Shown here: piece after piece, positions 1-10,958 of the stretch
How the letters are laid out: each line of letters starts with the position of its first letter
Numbering within the stretch: the first letter of the stretch is position 1
Assembly: GCA_017506865.1 (NCBI GenBank)
Contig: JAFCMP010000490.1
Span: 186,001 to 250,000 of the forward strand
From: Tribonema minus
Lineage: Eukaryota > Sar > Xanthophyceae > Tribonematales > Tribonemataceae
DNA length: 64,000 nucleotides
Direction: 5' to 3'
Notes under the pieces: model-generated
What the model saw: the letters and a program-made list of their open reading frames with translations, nothing else
Database searches by the model: none
Told to the model about the DNA's origin: nothing
Translations under genes and position numbers: made by a program

Positions 1-3000
1 GCCCAGGACAGATTCGGGTACAGTGTGGCAGTAGACGGATCCTACGCAGTCGTAGGGGCCAGACAGAAACGCTTGCTCGTCGGAACGCAAGCGGGCGGTA
101 TGTACGTGCTGGAGCTGAACGGGTCGACGGGAGAGTGGGAACAGAAATCGACACTGATATCCACCAATGCCGCTCCGAATGATTCATTTGGAACCACTGT
201 TACCATCAGCGGTACATACGCTGTGATTGGTGCTCCGCAATCCGACCCAGGAGGAAAATTGAACGCAGGCTCCGTATATGCATTCGAACGTAACTCATCG
301 ACGGGCACGTGGGAACAGAAGGGTCAAATGGTCGCGAGCGATGGGTCGCCAGGTGATGCATTCGGCTCCAGTATAGCAGTCAGTGGAACCAATGCGGTCA
401 TCGGCGCGGCATCACGATACCAGCTCGGAGTTTATCAATCTGGAGGAGCATACATCTTCGAGCGCAACTCAGGAACGGGTGCCTGGGAGCAGAAAGCAAT
501 TCTCTTTCCGAACGACTTTCCCAGTGGTGCAGTTTTTGGATGCTCTGTCTCAGTTTCTGGCACGTACGCAATTGTGGGAGCGTACAACAGGAGCGGAGGT
601 CGCGCCGGGTATGTATTCGAACGCAGTGCGGGTTCGGGTGCATGGGAGCAGAAGGCGGTTCTGACGTGCCCCGATTCAGCGATTGCGTTTTTTGGCACTG
701 CTGTCTCTGTCAGCGGCACGTACGCGGTAATTGGAGGGCCAAACAAAACTGTTAACGGCCTTACCATTGCCGGGGGGGTGTATATGTTCGAGAGAGTCGC
801 AGGCGCTTGGACTCAGACGACGATCGTCAACAATCCGGATCCTGTGACCAACGATGGGTTCGGAAGTGCAGTGAGCATCAGCGGTGCATACGCGGTTGTA
901 GGCTGCTCTGCAAAGGATCCGTCATCGAAGTCTGGCGCTGGATCGACATACCTGTACAAGCGCAATTCGACGACGGGAGTGTGGGAGAACAAGATCGAAT
1001 GGGTCGCGAGTGATGGTGCAGCGAACGATATGATGGGGCTCAGTGTCTGTATATCGGGTACACACGTATTTTCAGGCGCCATCCTCAAGACGGTGACCGG
1101 ATTGGCAGCTGCAGGAGGAGCCTACGTGTACGAGCTTCCACCTTCAACTGTGACGCTCGTGACGCCATCCGCATCGTCCGCGGCGGTAGGATCGGGCACA
1201 GCCTTTGACACGGCAGCCCGCCTGAGTGCAAGCATCTTCACGTTTGGAACGGATGCCACTTATTCGTACGTTTTGAGTTACTAGAGTGGATCACAGTCGA
1301 CCTCAGCTATGGTAGACTGTGGGACATGGGTTTCTAACGGAGCGTGGATCATCGCCACAGGCCTTACGCCATACACTCAGTACTTTTTTGGGGTACGTGC
1401 CAAGGTCGTCAGTTCCTCGGCGTACACGGTGATATCTGATTACAGCATGATCACAACTGATACGGCACTGACGGGAGGCACATTGGCATTCTCTGCCATC
1501 ACGCAGCTCGCCGCCACCGCGACTGTGACGATGACGACAGTGGGCAACAATCCTGCCTACTACAGTTTCTTCGTGTCAACATCTCCCACCAACTCTACAG
1601 CAGGGGTCATGACCGATGTCAGGGCGCTCACAGGCCAGACAACTTCACAAGGTGTCGCACTCTCAGGCCTTACTCCCAACACAACACTGTACGGGTTTGT
1701 GAGGGGGCAGCACGTTATTACATCGGCCTACACGTTTATGACTACGACGGGGGTGGCGCTGACCACGACCTCCGGAGTGGCGCCCTCGGGTAGCACCGCG
1801 GGCACGCCATCATCGGTCACATCGATCTCCGCGACCGTCGCCATCACCATGACAACCCTCGGAACCAATTCCACCTACCTCTACTTTCTCAGCTCGTCAC
1901 CCACCAACTCGACGGGGGGCACGATGACAAACCTGGTGTCACTGACAGCACAGACCGCTTCTCAGAATGCATCACTCACACTCCTCGCGCCCTCTACCAC
2001 CAGCTACCTCTTCGTGCGAGCGCAGAACGTGATCGCGAACACGTACATCTTCATGACGACTGTCGGCGTCGCGCTCACGACTCTGGGAACAGGGAGTGCT
2101 CCGACAGGAAGTTCCATCTCCATCATATCCGCAGCGTCCACTACCGCGGTGGTCGCGGTGACGATGACGACCCTCGGGACCAATGCCAACTACGACTACT
2201 ACGTCTCGTGGTGTGCCACCAACAATGTTGCAGGCACGATGGCCAACGTGTGCCTGCTGACGACCCAGACAGCGTCTCAAACTGCGTGTCCGTCGGGATC
2301 GCCAGCTGGGACATCCCCTTGGCTGTTTGTGAGAGCGAAAAATGTGATTACAGGCGCTTTCACGGTCATGAGCGCATCAGGAACGCAGGTCAACTTGTCC
2401 GCTGCGAGTATGTACTACGAGGCAGCGGCGCTCACGGCGAGCGATCCTGCAGGTGATTTCTTCGGGTTTACAGTAGCAGTTGATGGGAGCTATGCAGTGA
2501 TAGGAGCAAATCGGAGGGATTCGTTCTTGCTATTTGATGCAGGAAGTGCGTATGTGTTTGAACTCAACGGGGCGACAGCAGAGTGGGAACAGAAATCCGT
2601 GCTGGTACCGAGCGACGTTTTCTCGAAGCGATTTATTCGGTTACTCTGTGTCGCTGAGCGGAACTTACGCGGTGATCGGAGCAGCTTACGCAGACTCTGG
2701 AGGTAAAAGCAACTGTGGAGCAGCTTACGCATTCGAGCGCAACTCCGGAACTGGTGCATGGGAGCAGAAGACAAAGATGGTCGCCAGCGACAGCTTGCCC
2801 AACGATAATTTCGGATGGTCCGTAGAGGTGAATGGTACGTATGCGATCGTGGGGGCCCAAAATCGTTACCAGTGTGGACAGAACTATTCGGGGGCCGCTT
2901 ATATCTTCGAGCGCAATGTCGGAACTGGAATTTGCGAACAGAAGAGCATTCTCTTCCCCAGTGACTTAACATCCGGCACGAGGTTCGGAACCAGCGTCGA

Positions 3001-6000
3001 TGTGTCTGGGACATACGCCATCGTCGGTTCGCAAAGTGAGAATTCTGCTTACATCTTCGAACGCAACACTAACTTGGGCGTGTGGGAGCAGAAAGTCAAG
3101 TTCACTGTTACCTCATCAAAGTTCGGCATCAGTGTATCCATCGACGGTTCGTATGCCGCGTTCGGTGCAGATGTGAAGTCAGTGAACTCAATATCCAGCG
3201 CTGGAGGAGCTTACATTTATGAACGTGTATCGGGGACCTGGACGCTGGCTGCCACTTTTAATAACCCTGATCCCGCCTCCGGAGACCAATTCGGCGGTGC
3301 AGTGAAGTTGAACGGAATATACGCAGTCATCGGGTGCTCTTTGAAGGATCCTGCATCGAAGAGCAATGCAGGATCAACGTACCTGTACAAGCGCACTTCG
3401 ACGACAGGGGCATGGGAGAGCAAAGTCCAATGGGCTGCTAGCGACGGCTTCGCAGGTGATAAGATGGGATGTTCAGTTGGCGTCTCAGGGACACACGTTG
3501 TTTCAGGTGCGTATGTCAAGTCGGTCACGGGTGTCGCAATTGCAGGCGGAGCCTACGTGTACGAACTACCTTCGACCGCAACCGCGCCTTCGGCAACCAC
3601 CTCCACCGCATCCACATCGTCCACAGTGGGCACGGGAACTGCGAACATCACGATCGGAACGTTGGGCACAGACGCTACGTACACGTACGTCATCAGCTAC
3701 AGCACGACCAACTCGTCGGCGGCGACGATGGTGGATTGTGGCACGTGCATCACGCAGACTGCATCACAGGACGTGGCACTGACCTCGTGGCCGATCAACA
3801 CCATCATCTACCTGTGGGTGCGGGGCAAGGTTGCGAGTACCTCGGCGTACAGTATCATCTCGGCGTCGTACATGTTGCTCACGGCGTGGTCATCGATCAC
3901 ACTGTCCGCCATCACGCAGCTGACGTGCACCGCGACGGTCACCATGGCCACTCTCGGCGCCACTGGGAAATTCAACTACTTCCTCTCCAGCTCGCCGACA
4001 AACTCGACAGGAGGCGTCATGACCGACGTCATGGGGATGACGCGGCAGACAGCCTCGCAAGCGCTGTCTGTGTCGGGTCTGTCGCCAAACACAACACAGT
4101 ACCTCTTCCTCCGTGCGCAGAATGCAGTCGATTCATCGTACACATTTATCACGACGACCGGGGTGACGCTGACGACACTGGCAGCAGTAGCGCCGGCCGG
4201 AGGCACTGTGGGCACGCCATCATCTGTGACATCTATATCAGCGACTGTCGCGGTGACCAGTACGACTTTGGGAACGGACTCCACCTACCTCTACTTTGTC
4301 TGCTCGTCGCCCACCAACTCGACAGGGGGGGTGATGACCAATTTCGTGTCGCTGACTGCGCAGACAACTTCGCAGAACGCATCGCTCACACTGCTGGTTC
4401 CTTCGACAACGAGCTACCTGTTTGTGAGCGCGCAGGACGTGAAGGCGAACACTTACACCTTCATGACCACTGTCGGTGTAACCCTCACGACGCTGGGAAC
4501 CGGGAGTGCACCGACGGGAAGCACCATCTCCATCACCTCTGCAGCCTCCACTACAGCGGTGGTCGCGGTGACAATGACGACTCTGGGCACGAACGCCAAC
4601 TACGTCTACTACCTCTCGTGGTGCGCCACGAACTCTATCGGCGGTGTGATGGCGAATGTCTGCCTTCTCAACGCACAGACAGCATCACAGACAGTGTACC
4701 CCTCGGGCTTGCCTGCAGGCACCTCACCGTACCTGTTTGTGAGGGCGAAAGACGTCATAACGGGTGCATATACTGTGATGAGTGCTTCTGGTACCCAAAT
4801 AACCTTGGCTGCTGCGAGTTTGCACTATGAGGCTGCCGCGATCACGGCGAGCGATCCTGGGGTTAGTGGTAACTTCGGCTTCAGTGTAGCAGTAGACGGA
4901 AGCTACGCAATCATCGGTGCCTACAAGAGAACAGTGTTGAGCATTGCCTCCGTGGGATGTGCTTATATGCTCGAACTCAACAGCAGCACCGGGGAGTGGG
5001 AGCAGAAAGCCACGGTCGTGGCAAGTGACGCTTATATTAGCGACACCTTTGGCGCTTCCGTCTCTGTGAGTGGAACGTATACCATCGTCGGCTGTACAGG
5101 CTCGGATCCGGGAGGGAGGGTAAATGCTGGTGCCACGTACGTATTTGAGCGCAATGCAGGAACCGGTGCATGGGATCAGAAAGGCAAATTGCTCGCCACT
5201 GATGGCTCGCCGAGTGACGGCTTTGGCCAACGCTTCTGTATCGGTGAGTGGAACGTACGCTTTTGTAGGAGCCTACACAAAATGCATGTTGGGAGCTGTT
5301 TCCTCGGGAGGAGTGTACGTGTATGAGCGCAACTCCGGGACGGGAGTGTGGGAGCAGAAGGCGAACTTGTACCCGAGTGATCTACCCTCAGCGGCAAGTT
5401 TCGGGAAGAGTGTGAGCGTCTCCGGCACATATGCCATCGCAGGGGCAAGTAGCAAGGCCGGAGGCGGCGGTGCATACATTTTCGAGCGCAATGCGGGTAG
5501 TGGTATCTGGGAACAAGCAGCAATCCTCACATGTTCGGATTTTACAACCGCAGCGTTTGGCCTCAACGTAGCCATCAGTGGCACTTATGCAGTGGTTGGC
5601 GCCAACAACAAGACTGTAAGTTCTCTGTCCAGTGCCGGAGGAGCTTACGTCTTCGAGAGAATCTCGGGAACATGGACTCAGACGGCAGCGCTGGACAATT
5701 CTGATCCAGTAGCATCTGACCGCTTTGGCAACTCTGTGAGTGTCAGTGGCACATGCGCAGTCATCGGATGCTCTGGGAAAGATCCGTCCACAAAGAGCAA
5801 TGCGGGCTCAACGTATTTGTACAAGCGCAACGTGGTAACAGCATTGTGGGAGAACAAGATGGAGTGGACTGCGAGTGATGGACTCGCAAACCATTTAATG
5901 GGTGCTTCTGTTGCCATCTCGGGAACCCATGTGTTTGCAGGAGCGTACAACAAGTTAGTCACAGGCCTTTCGACTGCAGGAGGAGCGTACGTCTACGAGC

Positions 6001-6486
6001 TCCCGTCCACCGCCACCGCTCCCCCATCAGCAGCGACAATCTCGGCGCCCTCGACCCTCGCGGACACCGCAGGGGGAGGCACTGCGACAGTGTCCATCGG
6101 GACTTTGGGGACGGATGCGAACTACACCTACGTCGTCAGCTATAGCACCACCGATGCGTCAACGGCGACCATGGTGGACTGCGGGACGTGCGGCGCGCAG
6201 ACGGCATCACAGAGCGTGCCACTGACTGGACTGACGGGGACGGCGACTTACTACCTGTGGGTGCGTGCAAAGATCCCCATCTCCGGCGTCGCGACAGTGC
6301 TCTCATCCAGTGCTGTGATCACGACACCTGACTGGACGCCGTTCGGAGGATCTATCGCGTTGTCGGCGATCACGCAGTTGACGTGCACTGCGACGGTGAC
6401 CATGTCATTCCTGGGCGCTGCGTCGACGTACAACTACTTCCTGTCCAGCTCACCCACGAACTCGACAGCAGGTGTGATGACTGACA
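1..6486 (+). pseudogene. FG-GAP / fibronectin-like repeat surface protein, broken, both ends missing
   Basis: The reading frame is open from base 1, so the 5' end lies outside the window. The protein alternates two modules. The first is a propeller-type block of about 390 residues, made of FG-GAP-like blades carrying 'FG.SVSVSGTYAVIGA', 'GGAYVFERNSGTGAWEQK' and 'ASD'. The second is a run of about four fibronectin-III-like units of about 100 residues ('SSPTNSTGGVMT', 'YLFVRAQN'). Propellers cover roughly 1-1140, 2400-3590 and 4830-6000; the fibronectin-like runs lie between and after. FG-GAP propellers occur in integrin alpha chains and secreted adhesins, so a cell-surface or extracellular adhesive role is inferred. 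Lesions are an in-frame TAG at 1282-1284 (paralogous units have Ser there), 1-nt frameshifts near 2625 and near 5228, and truncation at 6486 by an LTR element. Without these it would be one continuous frame. A paralogue lies on the other strand at 9185-16503. Confidence 0.75.
37..6486 (+). repeat. 2.4-kb higher-order tandem repeat inside the FG-GAP gene
   Basis: The start of each propeller block ('GSYAV.GA' after 'FGFSVAVDG') recurs at about 37, 2487 and 4897, a period of about 2.41-2.45 kb. Each period holds one propeller and one set of fibronectin-like units. The copies differ at many positions, so the duplication is not very recent. Confidence 0.7.
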
Positions 6487-7008
6487 TGTCGGAATATGGT
6501 CATGTACACCCTCACATGAGTCTAGTGTAGCATACCGCAGCAGCTGTAGCAAGAGCTGCTGTCATCCTAGTGTGTGCGCAAGAGCGGTGAAATGCCCCCA
6601 TCCCCAGGAGAGTCATGACTGGGTGCGCTATCCTGTAGCGTAGCGATGCTCAGCAGTAGCAGGGTTCACCAGCAGGTTGAACTGTACATGTTGAAGTTTG
6701 CTGGTCAACTTCAAGTACATGTTGAAGTAGGAAGTTGAACTTGAGGTTGTGACATCGGCCACTTGTAGTTACAGTTCGGCCTGTCGGCACATCGGCCAGT
6801 TGCATCAGGCCGGTTCTACAGAGTTCTTGAGTTCTCTGGAGTTCTCGGCTTCTCTGGAGTTCGGCACTTTGGAAGGTCGCCTCACTCCCATCAATTCACT
6901 CTCTCTTCTACACACGGCCAAGCCGGAGTTTCTCTTCCTCCTGCCTCGTGCCCTTGCTCCTGCCTGGTCACTTGCTGGAGACTCCTGCTAGATCCTTCGC
7001 TTCCGACA
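6487..7008 (+). repeat. 5' LTR of the gag-only element (family A)
   Basis: 522 bp, matching 8663-9184 almost base for base. It contains a cluster of AACTTCAA/TTGAAGTT motifs around 6690-6750. The same family is present as a solo LTR at 24198-24738. Confidence 0.93.
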
Positions 7009-7020
7009 TGGTCACACCGA
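7009..7020 (+). other. Primer-binding site candidate, family A
   Basis: TGGTCACACCGA directly follows the LTR end. The same 12 bases follow the 5' LTR of the second copia element (10959-10970), as expected if both prime from the same tRNA 3' end. Confidence 0.6.
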
Positions 7021-7746
7021 CAGCTTAGGAGCCATCAGCGAGGGAGTCCGCACAGCACCAATGCGTCATCAAATCTGCACAGTCAAGTGCACGGCTTGGA
7101 GCCGGCTCAATCCGCACAGCACCAGTGCGAGAACAAATCAGCTGCATCGAATCACTCTACAGGTGAGCAGCTTGGCCTGGACTGCAACCATCCCGTGGTA
7201 CGTCCAATACTGGCATTTGCTGCCTAGCTCCACAGAGTAGTGTGGTGTGGGTTCACAGAGCGCGGGCAAACCACGCAAGGGCGGCACTGGGGTTCGAAAC
7301 CTGTCAAGTCCCCCTTGGTGAGACACTGCTGCGGCTCTCCACACGCGCACTGCGACTGGTGCGAGTGTGCGCCTTAGCGCGAACGGCTGCGAACCTGCCA
7401 GGTTGGAGTAGGTCGAACACCTTGCAGAAGGCGGCGTAGCAGAACGATTACGAGATCTGGTAGCGCGTATACGGGAGCTGCAGGGACAGTACTGCGCGCA
7501 TCCTCGGACAGGAGCAGCGGGAATAGGGAAGGTCTGACCTGACCTGCGAGCGTCTCAACACGGCAGCAGCAACGAGGTCCTACACAGGACTCCTACGTCA
7601 CAGGAGTGGCCTATACAGGACGCAGCGGAGGCTCTACACAGGGTTCGGCCTACACAGGGGAGCAGCTAGCGAGATCTTCGGACAAGACTCCATACAGTGC
7701 TCGCCCTATACAGGTGGACGCCTAACGGGCTTCGTCAGCGAGCGAC

Positions 7747-8586
7747 ATGGGAGATAGCGGGGAGACTTCATCGGCACCGGACTTCAAGAGCCTTGCGAGA
7801 ATCCCACGACTACCATTCGACGGCAAGAACGAGGCATGGACGCCTTGGAAACTACGCTTCACAGCATGGATGAAGCTCATCGACGTGTACGACGTCATGG
7901 TCGGCAGGACAGCGCCACCCTCTGAACCAAGTGCACGAGCCAGCTTCGACACCAAGAACAGCACCGCCTACACGTTCATCATCACCAACGTCAGCGACGC
8001 AGCTTTCAACGTCGTCTCACAAGCACCTGAGGACCAGGGCAACAAAGCTTGGCAGCTACTTCTCAACAGGTACGAGACCAAGACCAGAGCACAGAAAATA
8101 CAGCTGCTCAGCGAGCTGATGCGGATCAAGCTCACCCCTTCTCAAGACCCAGAGGAGCTCTTCACCAAGGTCAACGAAGTCGTCAAACAGCTCTCTTACT
8201 GGGAAAACCTCCGCAACATCGACGATGACTGGCTCATCGGGATCGCCATCAACGCCTTACCGGAGGCCTACGCCGAGCTCACCACTGTGCTCGACTCCGC
8301 CGACAACCTCACCTACGAAGAGACGAAGGACAAGATTCGGGCGTTCTACAGCCGGCGTATCACCACCGCACCGCCACCCGACGACGCAGCACTGCTCGCC
8401 ACCGGCAATCCTGTCTGCTTCAACTGCAAGAGGAAGGGGCACAAGGCCAATGCGTGCCCACTCAGGTCCAGACCATTGGGAGACAAGTGGTGCGAATACC
8501 ACAAGTCCACGTCGCACTCTGATCTCGAGTGCCAGGCTCAGGGCCGCACACCAGGTACGAAGCCTAGACCGAACGTAGGCTTCTAG
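7747..8586 (+). CDS. gag: Copia-type Gag polyprotein (UBN2/gag-like) with zinc knuckle
   Basis: A 279-residue ORF starting with ATG after a roughly 740-nt leader and ending TAG. Residues about 20-200 resemble the UBN2/Retrotran_gag nucleocapsid-assembly domain of Ty1/copia elements ('PFDGKNEAWTPWKLRF', 'AWQLLLNRYETKT'). A CCHC zinc knuckle of the CX2CX4HX4C type (CFNCKRKGHKANAC) lies near residues 220-235, followed by a second Cys/His cluster. It would package RNA into a virus-like particle in the cytoplasm. No protease or pol follows, so this is a stand-alone gag of a non-autonomous element. The frame is intact. Confidence 0.9.
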   Translation: MGDSGETSSAPDFKSLARIPRLPFDGKNEAWTPWKLRFTAWMKLIDVYDVMVGRTAPPSEPSARASFDTKNSTAYTFIITNVSDAAFNVVSQAPEDQGNKAWQLLLNRYETKTRAQKIQLLSELMRIKLTPSQDPEELFTKVNEVVKQLSYWENLRNIDDDWLIGIAINALPEAYAELTTVLDSADNLTYEETKDKIRAFYSRRITTAPPPDDAALLATGNPVCFNCKRKGHKANACPLRSRPLGDKWCEYHKSTSHSDLECQAQGRTPGTKPRPNVGF

Positions 8587-8653
8587 CGTGAGCCACGTCA
8601 GAGCCAGAGGGGGCTCCAGGATATGTGCAGTAGCCAAGACTCATGCTGAGTGC

Positions 8654-8662
8654 GAGAGGGGG
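8654..8662 (+). other. Polypurine tract candidate, family A
   Basis: GAGAGGGGG abuts the 3' LTR. The identical tract abuts the 3' LTR of the second element at 14236-14244. It is the expected plus-strand primer for reverse transcription. Confidence 0.65.
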
Positions 8663-9184
8663 TGTCGGAATATGGTCATGTACACCCTCACATGAGTCTA
8701 GTGTAGCATACCGCAGCAGCTGTAGCAAGAGCTGCTGTCATCCTAGTGTGTGCGCAAGAGCGGTGAAATGCCCCCATCCCCAGGAGAGTCATGACTGGGT
8801 GCGCTATCCTGTAGCGTAGCGATGCTCAGCAGTAGCAGGGTTCACCAGCAGGTTGAACTGTACATGTTGAAGTTTGCTGGTCAACTTCAAGTACATGTTG
8901 AAGTAGGAAGTTGAACTTGAGGTTGTGACATCGGCCACTTGTAGTTACAGTTCGGCCTGTCGGCACATCGGCCAGTTGCATCAGGCCGGTTCTACAGAGT
9001 TCTTGAGTTCTCTGGAGTTCTCGGCTTCTCTGGAGTTCGGCACTTTGGAAGGTCGCCTCACTCCCATCAATTCACTCTCTCTTCTACACACGGCCAAGCC
9101 GGAGTTTCTCTTCCTCCTGCCTCGTGCCCTTGCTCCTGCCTGGTCACTTGCTGGAGACTCCTGCTAGATCCTTCGCTTCCGACA
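8663..9184 (+). repeat. 3' LTR of the gag-only element (family A)
   Basis: 522 bp, essentially identical to 6487-7008, which suggests recent insertion or gene conversion. It ends TTCCGACA, and the next base is already minus-strand FG-GAP coding sequence. Confidence 0.93.
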
Positions 9185-10232
9185 GGTCATCGCAGCCGCC
9201 GTCGAGTTCGTGGCAGCGGAGGAGATGAAGTAGTTGTAATTGCCTGAGGTTCCCAGAGTGGTAATAGTCACCGCAGCGTTGCATGTGAGCGGGGTTATGG
9301 TGTTGACGGAGAGCGTGCAGCCCGATGACGGCGTCACGGTCGTAATCGCCGACGACGTCGACACCACGGTGTACACCCCGGAGCTCGGAATCTTTGCGCG
9401 TACAAAGAAGTAATATGTCGTGACCGCAGTCAGGCCCGTGAGCACCACTGTCTGCGATGCGCTCTGCGCGACGCATGTCCCGCAGTCGGTCATGGCTGCC
9501 ACCGAGGAGTTGGTCAAAGTCCAACTCACCACGTACGTGTACACTGCATCTGTACCCAGTGTGAGTGAGACAGTGGCAGATGCTTTCGTATCTCCTCCAG
9601 CCACGTAGATCGTCCCGCTGGGCAAGACGGTCGATGTCGGTAGCTCGTACACATACGCCCCCGCAGACGCTAGTCCCGTTACTGTCTTGTTGCTAGCACC
9701 ACAGAGAGCATGTGTTCCTGAAATTCCCACCGCATTCAAGTTGCCCATGTTGTCATTCGCGAGCCCATCGCTCGCAGTCCATTCTATCTTATTATCCCAC
9801 GCCCCCGTCGATGAGTTCCGCGTGTAGAGGTATGCGGACCCTGCAGCACTCTTCGACCCTGGTGCTTTTCCATTGCACCCGATCACTGCGTTGACACCGC
9901 TGATGCTGACGCTATTTCCGAAACGGTCAGACGCAGATGGATCCGGGTTGTTCAGTATTGCAGTCTGTGTCCACGTTCCTGAAATCCGCTCGAACACATA
10001 CGCACCTCCAGCAAGTGTGAGCGCCCCCGCCGTCTTGTTGCTTGATCCGATCACAGCATACGATCCGCTGATGGACACTCCACTTCCGAACGAGAAAGAC
10101 GCGCCGGCATCAGAAGCTACAAGTATGGCTTTCTGTTCCCACACTCCCGTGCCGGAGTTGCGCTCATACATATAGGCACCGCCGCCTCCCGCCTTTGCAT
10201 ACGCGCCCACAATGAGATACGTTCCAGACACT

Positions 10233-10237
10233 GACCC
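10233..10237 (+). repeat. Target-site duplication, left copy (GACCC)
   Basis: GACCC immediately before the LTR matches GACCC at 14966-14970 immediately after the other LTR, the 5-bp duplication typical of copia integration. Confidence 0.9.
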
Positions 10238-10958
10238 TGTCGAGACATTGTGCTCAGATGCAGTCCTTCAGAGGTCTTGTCACCTATCGAGACTTGCAGC
10301 CTGAAGCAGACATCCGTAGTGTATGCGCAAGAGTGGTGAAATGCCCCCATTCCCAGGAGAGTCATGACTGGGTGCGCTTTCCTATGCGTTCAGTAGAACA
10401 GCATTGTTCTGCAGTACTATACTGCCATAGTTGAAGTTGACACTCCTACTTCAACTTCACAGTTGAACTTGAAGTTGCGCATCGGCCACATGTTGATTGG
10501 GGTTCGGCCCATTTGGGCTAGGTCTCGGCCCTTCGGGACATCGGCCCATTGTATCAGGCCGGTTCTATGGAGTTCGGCTTCTCTGGAGTTCGGCACCAAG
10601 CAAGGTTGCCTCACTCTCACCAATTCACTTCCTTCAAAACACGGCATAGCCAGAGTCTCTTCTTCTGCCACGTGTTGCCACTGCACAAGGCCTGCCAACA
10701 CAAGACTGAAGCACTTCCAGCCTAGCTCCACAGAGAGGTACGTTAGGGCACATAGAGCACGCAAGCCACGCAAGGACTGGTACTGGGGCATACGCCTGAC
10801 ATAGTCCTCCTTGGTGCGATACTGTTGCTGCTCTCCCCTACTCACCTCGTTCGTGTGAGTGTGCGCCTTTGCGCGAACGGCTAGGAACTTGCCAAGTCTG
10901 AGGCAATCGCAACCTGCAGAGAGGCATCCGCGCTCTTGATTCTGCAACGCTTCCGACA
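10238..10958 (+). repeat. 5' LTR, family B
   Basis: 721 bp. It carries four or more TTGAAGTT/AACTTCAA motifs around 10430-10480. Its final A forms the first base of the gag-pol ATG at 10958-10960. Confidence 0.93.

Larger units (their letters stand above)
6487..9184 (+). mobile_element. Gag-only (non-autonomous) copia-type LTR retrotransposon
   Basis: Two 522-bp LTRs (6487-7008 and 8663-9184) begin TGTCGGAA and end TTCCGACA, a perfect 8-bp terminal inverted pair. A primer-binding-site candidate (TGGTCACACCGA) follows the left LTR at once, and a purine tract (GAGAGGGGG) ends right before the right LTR. The 1.65-kb interior holds a single gag ORF and no protease, integrase or reverse transcriptase, so movement would need enzymes from another element. 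The flanks are not a normal target-site duplication (TGACA on the left, GGTCA on the right). The left flank is plus-strand FG-GAP gene and the right flank is the minus-strand copy, so a rearrangement has occurred at or through this element. Confidence 0.9.

Noticed and set aside
42..767. Minus-strand ORFs opposite the FG-GAP gene
   Set aside because: They mirror the periodicity of the plus-strand repeats and have no protein-like features of their own.
1282..1284. TAG reassigned to an amino acid in this genome
   Set aside because: Several intact genes (gag, rep, lipase) end with TAG at the expected length, so TAG works as a stop here.
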